From contig CM057826.1 of NCBI GenBank assembly GCA_030068075.1, positions 49,816,558-49,880,557 of the forward strand: a stretch of 64,000 bases of DNA, in the 5' to 3' direction. Both the position numbers and the translations under genes were made by a program. Below are positions 12,261-21,226 of the stretch, piece after piece; position 1 is the stretch's first letter; each line of letters opens with the position of its first letter. The stretch comes from Paguma larvata. Taxonomy: Eukaryota; Chordata; Mammalia; Carnivora; Viverridae. Below the pieces are notes generated by a model. It was given only the letters and a program-made list of their open reading frames with translations. It searched no databases and was not told the DNA's origin.

Positions 12261-13340
12261 AGAAGAATATCTTATAATCCAGGGCTATGTAAGGATCTTA
12301 ACAAAACACAAAAATGCAATTGTAAAAGATTGACAAATTTAATTTTATTAACAATAAAATGTATATTCATCAAAGATATGATAAGGAATGCTAAAATACA
12401 AATTAGCTGGTGTAAGGTTTGTAATAAAGTATTTTTTTCTGAATATGTTATGAAATTCTATAAATTAACAAGAAAAAAAGCAAACAATCCAATTAAAATT
12501 GATAAAGGACTAAAGAGACACTTTATAGAAGAAGGAAAAATGACTGATGAATATACAAAAATATGTTCAACATCTTAGTCATCTTCAATATACAAATGGA
12601 AACGACAATGAACTTCTGTTTTACACCCATCAGACAGGCAATCGACAAGTTGGACATCACAAGTATTGGCAAGATTGTGGAAGAATAGAATTGCTCATAT
12701 CCTGATGACATTATTAATAATATAAATTAGTACAACTACTTTGAAAAAAATTTGGCAATGTTTTGTGAGGCTGAAATTCCTATTCACCACAAACCAGTAA
12801 TTTCTGGAGAAATTTTACATACGTGTTTTAGGAATTATGCTCAAGTATGTTCACTGCAATAGCAGAAAAAGATGGAATAACCCACACATTGACGGAAAAG
12901 AAAATGGAAAACTTAAGTGCGTCTATTAAATTAATTCTAGACAGAATTGAAAAAAAGTGAGTTTAAGTTTAGAGTGAGTTTAAATAAGAATATACTATTG
13001 AGATAAAAGAATGAGTTATTAAGAATTCTTACAGTATTATTCTATATTCATCAATTTCAAAAAACATGAAAAATTAAGTAACCTGTTGTTTGGTGATGTA
13101 CATACAGGGAAAATTTTTTAAAACATAATGTCATGGAATAGTAGAAGTGAAATTCAAGACAATGATTAGGTGCTTGTGAAGGGGAAATTAAGATAAGGCT
13201 TATATAAAGTTGTAATGTTTTGACTCTTAAATGAGTGGTGGGTATGTAGGTGTTTGAATTATTATTATTCCATATAAGTTGCAACATATTGTAAATATTA
13301 TGTTGTGTATATATTCAATCCTTAACATAAAAAAAAGAAA

Positions 13341-14461
13341 AAATCCATTCATATAATATTAGATCTTACCAGAGAGGTCTTGCCTGTAAACAGTTAAACT
13401 AAAATAACTCAAAATTTAAAAAAATACGTATTTCCCATTTATTTAATAATCATTTAAAAATGTGATGATGACTACGTAGGACAAAATTTGGCAATGTTCT
13501 GCTTGGTAGAAGTTTAGGATTGAAAGGCAGTAGGTAATCTTGAAAAGGTTCACTTACTTCAACTATTAAATGGCACATTCCAACATACACACAATATATA
13601 ATATAGTTTATCAACTGTTTGGGAGGCTGAAGTTTACCTAATTCTTTTCTTAACTATTACTTAAAATAAGAAAATAAGTGCCTTCATGGTTTTGTCATTT
13701 TGTCACTTTATAGAGGTGTCATAAGTAGTTTTAGAGTAATGAAGTCTGAAATTATGTTAATTTGTAAAGTGATTCATGATAAGATAATTATTGAAAATAT
13801 TTCAGCTGATCTTTAAACATTTTAGTACATATGTGATTGACTGGGAAAGCTGACTAGACATGAGAAAATGAGGCCAAGCTGTTAACAGGCGACACAGTTA
13901 GTGTGGGTAATTTGATCATGGCTTCCAGGCTTTCTGAATTCACCCATGGACTTCATTGCTTGAGTTTCTTTTTTTAATATTTTAGCGTGTACAATGGGCT
14001 ACTTTGAAATAATTTTAAAACATATTTTGAATACAAGTCTTTTTAGAAAAGATTACAACCAAAGACCTCATCTTTCACACAATTATTTTCTGACTTAGCC
14101 AGCAGAAGGAGCTGGTGAGTGTAAACATAGGGATTGAATTTGCTTTTCTTCAGAAGAAATAAAATGGATCATAAAACAAAGAGAAAGGAACTGGGGGACT
14201 GGAGTGGGTAAATATTTTCAGTTTAATAATCAAGAGAAACTTGCAGAATTGGTTTATGAAGTAGATGGTTTCCCAAGCCTGCACACTTTAAATCTACAAT
14301 TGCAAAGCAAAAGGTGTAAATGTTTTTACTAAGCATTAAATGACTGCTGCAATGTGAAACAAGTTTGAGCAGTGGAAAGGTAAACTGATTATGGAGACTC
14401 TGAATCATTTGAGCCTCTTGATTTATTAAGATGTGATGAAAGTAAATTCACAAACAAAAAA
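13341..14461. other. Unassigned AT-rich spacer
   Basis: About 1.1 kb with no recognisable repeat, exon or RNA gene. The open frame at 14223-14408 (-) has no homology clue. Confidence 0.4.
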
Positions 14462-14479
14462 CCTCATCAGTAACTTTTT

Positions 14480-14725
14480 TTTTTTAACAGCATGAAGTTA
14501 TCTTTGGGGTTTTTTAAATTTTTTTTTAACATTTATTTATTCTTGAGAGACATAGAGATAGAGCATGAGCAGGGGAAGGGCAGAGAGAGGGAGATACAGA
14601 ATCTGAAGCAGGCTCAGGCTCTGAGCTGTCAGCACAGAGCCCAATGTGGGGCTCGAACCCACAGACCGTGGGATCATGACCTGAGCTGAAGTTGGCCACT
14701 TAACTGACTGAGCCTCCCAGGTGCT
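14480..14725 (-). mobile_element. CanSINE with apparent 3' transduction and perfect TSD, antisense
   Basis: The SINE body runs from a T-rich tail (about 14511-14528) to its head at 14706-14725. Outside the SINE tail lies about 25 bases of non-SINE DNA (CAGCATGAAGTTATCTTTGG, 14487-14506), and beyond that a second T tract. The whole block is bounded by a perfect 18-bp TSD, CCTCATCAGTAACTTTTT, at 14462-14479 and 14726-14743. That layout is expected when a pol III transcript reads past its own tail into flanking DNA and is retroposed from a downstream A tract. Confidence 0.95.
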
Positions 14726-14743
14726 CCTCATCAGTAACTTTTT

Positions 14744-14803
14744 CTCTCTCTTCCTTTCTCTCTCTCTCTCTCTCCCTCTGTCTCTCTCTCTCTCTCTCTC
14801 TCA
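14744..14803. repeat. (CT)n microsatellite
   Basis: A nearly pure TC/CT dinucleotide tract interrupted by 'cctctgtc', directly to the right of the SINE TSD. It is probably length-polymorphic. It also generates the serine/leucine-rich open frame 14721-14963. Confidence 0.9.
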
Positions 14804-14961
14804 CCTTTTGGTGGCTCTTCTGCTAAGAAAATACAATCAACTTCTTCAGCCTAAGATTAGGCATCATGTTTGGTGTATGAGAAAAGAAGGTTCTTGTGGA
14901 AACTTTCATCGAACTTTATTGATTCTTTTTTTTTTAATGTTTATTAATTTATTATTTATTT

Positions 14962-16068
14962 AGTCTCTGGGTAGTGGAATTTTTATCCCTATTTGTACAT
15001 ATATATTTTTAAATATAATTTAATGTCAAGTTAGTTAACATACAGTGTATACAGTGTGCTCTTGGCTTCAGGAGTTGATTCCCATGATTCATAGCTTATA
15101 TACAACACCCAGTGCTCATGCCAGCAAACGCCCTCCTCAACGCCCATCACTCATTTTTCCCCTTCCTCAGCCCCCTCTTGAACCCTCAGGTTGTTCTCTG
15201 TATTTAAGAGTCTCTTATGGTTTGCCTCTCTCCCTCTCTGTTTGTAGCTGTTCTCCTCCCTTCCCTTCCCCCATGGTCTTCTGTTAAGTTTCTCAAGATA
15301 TGAGTGAAAACATGATATCTGTCTTTCTCTGACTGATTTATTTCACTTAGCATAATACCCTCCAGTTCCATCCACGTTGTTGCAAATGGCAGGATTTCAT
15401 TCTTTCTCATTGTCAAGTATTCCATTGTATATATAAACCATGTCTTCTTTATCCATTCACCAGTTGATGGACATTTGGGCTCTTTCCATAATTTGGCTAT
15501 TGTTGATAACACTGCTATAAACGTTGGTGTACATGTGCCCCAATGAATCAGCATTCCTTTATCCTTTGGATAAATTCCTAGTAATGCTATTGCTGGATCA
15601 TAGGGTAATTCTATTTTTAATTTTTTGAGGAATCTCCGCACTGTTTTCCAGAGTTGCTGCACCAGTTTGCATTCCCACCAATGGTGCAAGAGGGTTCCTG
15701 TTTCTCCACATCCTCGCCAACATCTGTTGTTTCCTGAGTTGTTATTTTTATCTACTCTGACCAGTGTGAGGTGGTATCTCAATTTGGTTTTGATTTATAT
15801 TTCTGTGATGTTGACCACCTTTTCATGTGTCTGTTGGCCATCTGGATGTCATCTTTGGAAATGTGTTTATTCATTTCTTCTGCCCATTTTCCACTGGATT
15901 ATTTTTTTTCATGTGTTTGGTAAGTTCTTTACAGATTTTGGATACTAACCCTTTATCTGATATGTCATTTGCATATATCTTCTCCCATTCCCTTGGTTGC
16001 CTTTTAATTTTGTTGATTGTTTCCTTTGCTGTGCATAAGCTTTTTATGTTGATGAGGTCCCAATAGTT
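14962..16068 (-). mobile_element. 5'-truncated L1 inserted into a SINE
   Basis: L1 3' UTR and ORF2 C-terminal region read on the minus strand. The plus strand gives phrases such as 'catagcttatatacaacacc', 'tccagttccatccacgttgt' and 'gagttgctgcaccagtttgc'. It stops at about 16068 in the 'gatgaggtcccaatagttc' region, so it is strongly 5' truncated. A short TTTATTTA-like repeat at both borders may be its TSD, copied from the SINE tail. Confidence 0.93.
15204..15782 (-). pseudogene. L1 ORF2p C-terminal fragment
   Basis: 192 codons of the L1 ORF2 protein C-terminus, including the cysteine-rich motif CX3CX7HX4C at residues 21, 25, 33 and 38 (sequence around [14 protein letters not shown]). Downstream are typical ORF2 phrases such as [13 protein letters not shown] and SEINQSEKDRYHVF. 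Full ORF2p has about 1,275 residues with endonuclease and reverse transcriptase; both are missing here, so it cannot support retrotransposition. Confidence 0.93.
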
Positions 16069-16272
16069 CTTTATTTATTCTTGAGATAGAGGTGGAGGGG
16101 GAGAGGAAGCAGGGAGAGAGGGAGACAGAGAATCCCTCGCAGGCTCTGTGCTGTCATGCAGGGCCCAATGTGGGGCCTTGATCTCACAAACCATGGGATC
16201 ATGACCTAGGCCAAAATCAAGAGTTGGATGCCTAACAGTTGAGCCACCCAGGTGCCCCAAACCTTACTGATT

Positions 16273-16907
16273 TTTTAAGAGCATTCTGATAACACTGGCA
16301 TAGCTTCTGAAAGAGTAAAAGTACTGTTTTGATTTATACCTACAAGCTTATTTTTGCATCTACTGAAATGTTTGCTCAATTTTATCTATTACACCATCTA
16401 GTCTTAAACATTTCAGAGAGTAGAGATTATAATTTTTGAACAAACTTTAACAATTTTCTTTGGAGAATCTTAGAAATGAATGAGAATTTAGGAGACAGTC
16501 CAGCACTTTCCTTCCTCTTTCATTTTATTTAAGTGGAAGGTCCAGAGAAGTGAAGATGAGCTCAAGGCAACATACTCTTAGTTCTGATTCAACGACTGGT
16601 TTATCAATTATCTTTGACAGAGGCAGCAGGAGAGGCAGAGGAAATTTTATAGAGCAGAAATAGGATATCAAAACAACTCAAAACCTTAACACTTTCTGAA
16701 ACCTGGAGATTTGTATAATGATGGGGAAAAGTAAGCAGAAAACACCAGATGGAAACCATCCTGCTTCTTTACATCTTCTGCATATACTTCCCTGCCCTGA
16801 TGTCAGCACAAAGGACATTTATTTATACTGCATACTCTCTTGCAGTTCTCTCTAATGTCTGAATCTGCTAATCATCTCCATTCCTGTGGTTTCTATCCCT
16901 TAGATAG
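16273..16907. other. Unassigned spacer
   Basis: No repeat family or exon recognised. Mixed composition without CpG enrichment. Confidence 0.4.
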
Positions 16908-16917
16908 TTTACATTCT

Positions 16918-17137
16918 TAAAAAAATTTTTTAACGTTCATTTATTTTTGAGAGACAAAGGGAGACTGAGCATGAGTGGGTGAGCCATGGGGAAAAAGAGG
17001 GAGACACAGAATCCAAAGCACGTTCCAGGCTATGAACTGTCAGCACAGAGCCCAACACAGGGCTCAAATTCACGAACTATGAGATCATGACCTGAGCCTA
17101 AGTCGAACACTTAACCAACTGAGCCACCTAGGCACCC
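16918..17137 (-). mobile_element. Feliform CanSINE, antisense
   Basis: T-rich tail ('ttttttaacgttcatttatt'), GA-rich body, 'cagcacagagcccaacacag' core and head 'tgagccacctaggcaccc'. An 8-bp TSD, TACATTCT, occurs at 16910-16917 and 17138-17145. It lies head-to-head with the next SINE. Confidence 0.96.
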
Positions 17138-17148
17138 TACATTCTCAA

Positions 17149-17345
17149 GGGGCACCTGGTGGCTCATTCAGTTAAGTGTGTGACTCTTAGTTTTGGCTCA
17201 AGTCATGATCTCACAGTTTCATGGGTTCACGCAGAGACTGCTTGGGATTCTCTCTCCCTTTCTTTCTGCCCCATCCCTACTAGTGCACTGTCTTTGTTTC
17301 TCTCAAAATAACTAAATAAACTTAGAAAAAGAAAAAAAGAAAGAG
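17149..17345 (+). mobile_element. Feliform CanSINE, sense
   Basis: Starts 'ggggcacctggtggctcatt' (A-box region, with a deleted G), has the B-box area near 'cagtttcatgggttcacgc', a CT-rich body and an A-rich tail that grades into AAAG/GAGG repeats to about 17366. Only three bases separate it from the TSD of the preceding antisense SINE. Confidence 0.95.
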
Positions 17346-17366
17346 GGAGAGAGGGAGGAAGGAAGA

Positions 17367-18850
17367 TCTATTTGAAAGGTACTGAGAAATTCACTATATA
17401 TATTTAGTTCCTGGAAAATCCAACAATTAGGGTGCAGATCATTTAACTTAGTTAAAATTCAAGAAACATATAGCTACAACTATATGCTCTCTGGAACTGC
17501 TGTAAGTGCCCCCATTGTTCACAATACACTAACACAGCTCCAGGTACTTGCCGCCTTACTCACTGGTCAGGGATAAAGCAGGAGCCTAACTAACTTTGGA
17601 ATGGAAATGATCATAAGGCACTGTTTGGATCATGGCAGCTTTTCAGTTGTTGGGGATTCCCTTACATGGAAACTACCACAGCTGTTGCAGATATTTTGAC
17701 AAAGTATTGAATGTACCAGCACAAATAATCAAATCAAAAAGAAATCTGACATAGACACATTAACCACTTTGGTAATTTGCAGGAATAAAATTTTTTAAAA
17801 TGTATAATAAATATTTTGAAATTTAAGTAATATAATTCAGATTTTTACAAAAAAATCTAACAAATTAGAGATCTCACATTCTTCTATACCTACACTATTA
17901 ATTTTAATAACATTTTATCCATGTTTGGATGAGCCCTTAATTGTAATAATTTGGTTTCAAAATAGGGTTTTTTTTTAAACAAGTGATAATGGTGGATATC
18001 CTTATGAAGATATTTCATTCTACCTTATTTGTAGATTGCAATAGATTATTTGATAATCAATTACTTGGGTAATGAAAAGGGCATTTTCTATCTCTATGCT
18101 ATATATATATTAAAGTTTGATTTCAAGGGTTCATTTTTGATGGCAGGCTGTCAGGGTGATGAATAGACACACTGGATGTGGCTTTCCAACTCTGTGATAA
18201 TGAGGACATGTGAATATCTTCATGTTCATTGTGGAACATTCTTTATATCATAAAATTCTGCCACAAAGAACAGAGCTAGTTAGTCTCTGGATGGTAATTA
18301 TAACCTTGTTGGAATGAAACTATCAGATATGGTATTGAGAGACTTTCAAGATGGATCAAAGGTCAACGAAATGTGTCCTAAGTTTAAAACCAAGTTTCTC
18401 TTCCTTTGGAAATTACACATAAGGTTATTGATTAGTAGTTACTACAATAGTGTTTTCTCATATTGTATAGCACTTTATATGACACTTATGTTGTATATAA
18501 GCTTATATTTATTTGTACTGACTTGCCCAAACCAAAGCACAACAAAAACTGTAGCTCAGTCTTCCTTTCCATCATTAAGCATTTGCACTAAAGAAAGCAG
18601 GAGGCAAGAGAAATAAATTTGCTTTTTTTTTTTCCTCTCAGGTCTTATGTGCTTCTGTGTATAAGTCCTCACCTCACTGAGTGTGAGTCTGCTACTCGAA
18701 GGTGAAATTTTTTATACAATCTGGCTCTCAGGCCAATTTTCTCCACCTGGTTCTCCAGTGAAGAAACAGATCTGTTCCAAGATTGGAGGAAAACCACCTA
18801 TATTGGCCTAGAGATGATTGCATTAGCTCTCTTACGGCATGTGAGGGTGA
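17367..18850. other. Unassigned AT-rich spacer
   Basis: About 1.5 kb with no confident repeat or gene. The open frame 18314-18616 (+, 100 codons) is hydrophobic and low in complexity and has no start context or homology clue that I can see. Confidence 0.4.
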
Positions 18851-18854
18851 CCAT

Positions 18855-18990
18855 GAATTGGGGTTACCAAATAAAATACAAGATACCTGATTAAAGTTGA
18901 ATTGCAGATTAACAGAAAGCTTTTATTTTAGTGTATGTTTGTTTGTTTTGCTAATTTTGGCAAAGCTACCATAAATCCTATATTTTAAGG
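18855..18990. mobile_element. Medium-reiterated DNA-transposon-like relic (family not assigned)
   Basis: The text 'ggttaccaaataaaatacaa', 'gatacctgattaaagttgaa', 'ttgcagattaacagaaagct' resembles a common short mammalian repeat whose consensus reads 'ccagataaaatacaggacac'. I cannot name the family securely. Confidence 0.45.
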
Positions 18991-19109
18991 AATATTTCAA
19001 GGATATTTTTCCCCACAGATAATTTTGACTTTAACTGATTTTCATTTCCTGTATTGATTTTAGAACGTAATCCTCATGTAAGAGAAGAGTGCGCTGAACT
19101 TTTATAAAA

Positions 19110-19285
19110 TAATTTACAGCTATTGTCTCATTTAGATCTCTGTGACGATGCTCGTGGGGACTTTAAGTCTGTCTCATGCATGCCCATTTTCCAGATGAGA
19201 ACGTTGCCATTCAGAATCATTCTGCTACTCAAGGTCATTTGGAGAGTTAACAGGCAGAGTTTGAACTCTCTTCTAGCCCAGTGTT
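19110..19285 (-). repeat. MIR SINE, antisense
   Basis: MIR reverse-complement order: 'tattgtctcatttagatctc', 'cccattttccagatgagaac', 'ctactcaaggtcatttggag', 'caggcagagtttgaactctc', 'ctagcccagtgttg'. Confidence 0.7.
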
Positions 19286-19644
19286 GTCTCAGAAACTCAC
19301 TCCTACATGGGAGTGGATAATAAATGATTAATCTTATGAATATATTCCAGCCAGTTCATAATAATTCCCCCTACCTCTATTTCCTTTTCTCTCTATGATG
19401 TACATAAATATAATACCGTGTAATAAAATTATATAATAATACTATATCTTTAATAGCATTGATTTCTAGCCTAACAAAAATGTTTGCTTTCCTTCGAGAT
19501 CTTAGATGTAGGTGATTTGGGACTATATAGCCTTCTACTAAGAGATTCAACTGGGCTAGTAATACCTTAACATTTTACAAAATAGATTACCATCTCCTGA
19601 AATTGTTCAATGGCAGACAATATATTGGTGCATGAATTATAGAA
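19286..19644. other. Unassigned spacer
   Basis: AT-rich, nothing recognised. Confidence 0.4.
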
Positions 19645-21226
19645 ATAAGATTTTTTCTTTTTTTATAATAGTTTATTTTCAAATTGGTTTACATATAACA
19701 CCCAGTGTTCATCCCAACACATGCCCTCTTTAATGCCCGTAACCCCCCTCCCCCCCTCACCCCCTTCACCCTCAGTTTGTTCTTAGTCTTTGAGAGTCTC
19801 TTATGTTTTATCTCTCTCCCTCTCTGTGTCTTTTTTTCCTTTCTCCTCTTCCCCTCTCCCTGGTTTTTGCTTAGTCTCACAAAGTCCACCTATTCGTGGA
19901 AACATATGGTATCTGTCTTTTTCTGACTGACTTATTTCACTTAACATAATACCCTCCAGTTCCATCCATGTTGCTACACATGACCAGATTTCATTCTTTC
20001 TCATTGCCGCATAATAGTCCATTGTATATATGTACCACATCTTCTTTATCCATTCGTCAGTTGATGGGCACTTGGTTTGCTTCCATGATTTGGCTATTGT
20101 CGAAAGTGCTGCTATGAACATTGGGGTACACGTGACCCTATGCATCAGCATTCCTGTGTCTCTTGGGTAGATTCCTAGCAGTGCTATTGCTGGGTCACAG
20201 GGTAGCTCTATTTTCATTGTTTTGAGGAACCTCCACACCGTTTTCCAGAGCGGCTGCACCAGTTTGCATTCCCACCAACAGTGCAGGAGGGTGCCTGCTT
20301 CTCCACATCCCCTACAGCATCTATAGTTTCCTGATTTATTCATTTTAGCCACTCAAACCGGTGTGAGGTGGTATCTCAGTGTGGTTTTGATTTGTGTTTC
20401 CCTGATGATGAGTGACATTGAGCATCGTTTCATGTGTCTGTTGGCCATCTGAATGTTCTCTTTGGAGAAGTGTCTATTCATATCTTCCGCCCATTTCTTC
20501 ACTGGATTATTTGTTTTTTGGGTGTGGAGTTTGGTAAGTTCTTTATAGATTTTAGATACTAGTCCTTTATCCGATATGTCATGTGCGATTATCTTTTCCC
20601 ATTCCATTGGTTGCCTATTCGTTTAGTTGGTTGTTTCTTTTGCTGTGCAAAAGCTTTTTATCTTGATGAGGTCCCAGTAGTTCATCTTTGCTTTTAATTC
20701 CCTTGCCTTTGGAGACGTGTCGAGTAAGAAATTGGTGCGTCTGAGGTCAAAGAGGCTTTTTCCTGCTTTCTCCCCTAGGATTTTGACGGTTTCCTGTCTC
20801 ACATTCAGATCTTTTATCCATTTAGAATTTATTTTTGTGAGTGGTGTAAGAAAGTGGTCTAGTTTCATTTTTTTGCATGTTGCTGTCCAGTTCTCCCAGC
20901 ACAATTTATTAAAGAGGCTGTCTTTTTTCCATTGGATACATTTTCCCTCTTTGTCAAAGATTAGTTGGCCATATACTTGCGGGTCCGTTTCTGAGTTTCC
21001 TATTCTATTCCATTGGTCTATGTGTCTGTTTTTGTGCCAATACCATACAGTCTTGATGACTACCGCTTTGTAGTAGAGGTTAAAGTCTGGGATTGTGATG
21101 CCTCCAGCCTTGGTTTTATTCTTCAGTATTATTTTGGCTATTCGAGGTTTCTGTGGTTCCATACAAATTTTAGGATTGTTTGTTCTAGCTTTGAGTAGAA
21201 TGCTGGTGCAATTTTGATTGGGAATG
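19645..21226 (-). mobile_element. 5'-truncated carnivoran L1, comparatively young
   Basis: Minus-strand L1 from a T-rich (reversed A) tail at about 19650-19670 through the 3' UTR ('acatataacacccagtgttc') into ORF2, stopping abruptly at about 21226. A long stretch of ORF2 remains in one reading frame, so it is less decayed than every other L1 here. It lies about 3.6 kb from, and in the same orientation as, the L1 at 14962-16068 and shares about 1 kb with it. No clear TSD was found. Confidence 0.96.
19801..21226 (-). pseudogene. L1 ORF2p C-terminal third, broken by two in-frame stops
   Basis: Three consecutive open segments (21162-20623, 20607-20353 and 20352-19801) share one reading frame. 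They are separated only by stop codons at 20623-20625 and 20353-20355, with no frameshift between them. The last segment has the ORF2 cysteine motif CX3CX7HX4C (residues 12, 16, 24, 29 of that segment; about 20266-20319). The first has the post-RT region ([15 protein letters not shown]). The endonuclease and most of the reverse transcriptase are absent through 5' truncation, so it is non-autonomous. Plus-strand frames 20717-21073 and 19705-19926 are shadows. Confidence 0.95.

Larger units (their letters stand above)
9690..13340 (+). mobile_element. Ancient L1 (L1M) with ORF2 relic, sense, carrying two SINEs
   Basis: Sense-strand L1 ORF2 phrases appear in order: 'gaacataattcaacttatta', 'gatgggtcacaaaagaaatc', 'catatcaaaacctagagggt', then 'ttgataccaaaggctgatga', 'caaaaattctaaactaaata' and 'tgttcaataaaatttaacct'. 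It continues past two SINEs to the 3' UTR, and the unit ends at an A-rich run near 13328-13340. The ORF2 frame is destroyed by many stops and indels and is shorter than a full ORF2, so there are internal deletions. SINEs at 11412-11613 and 12036-12260 were inserted later. Confidence 0.8.
14925..16258 (-). mobile_element. CanSINE split by an L1 insertion, antisense
   Basis: The T tail and AT-rich 3' part lie at 14925-14961. The GA-rich body and tRNA-like head ('gagccacccaggtgcccc') lie at 16069-16258, with L1 sequence between. A shared 13-bp TSD, AACTTTATTGATT at 14912-14924 and AACCTTACTGATT at 16260-16272 (11 of 13 match), brackets the two outer pieces. They therefore look like one SINE insertion that was later interrupted. 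Confidence 0.85.

Noticed and set aside
14537..14963. Open frames of 60-80 codons on both strands
   Set aside because: They are translations of the SINE body and the CT microsatellite.
15045..16066. Plus-strand frames of 79-107 codons
   Set aside because: Antisense shadows of the minus-strand L1 ORF2 relic.
19645..21226. Possible full-length active L1
   Set aside because: It stops inside ORF2 at about 21226, lacks the 5' UTR, ORF1 and endonuclease, and has two in-frame stops.
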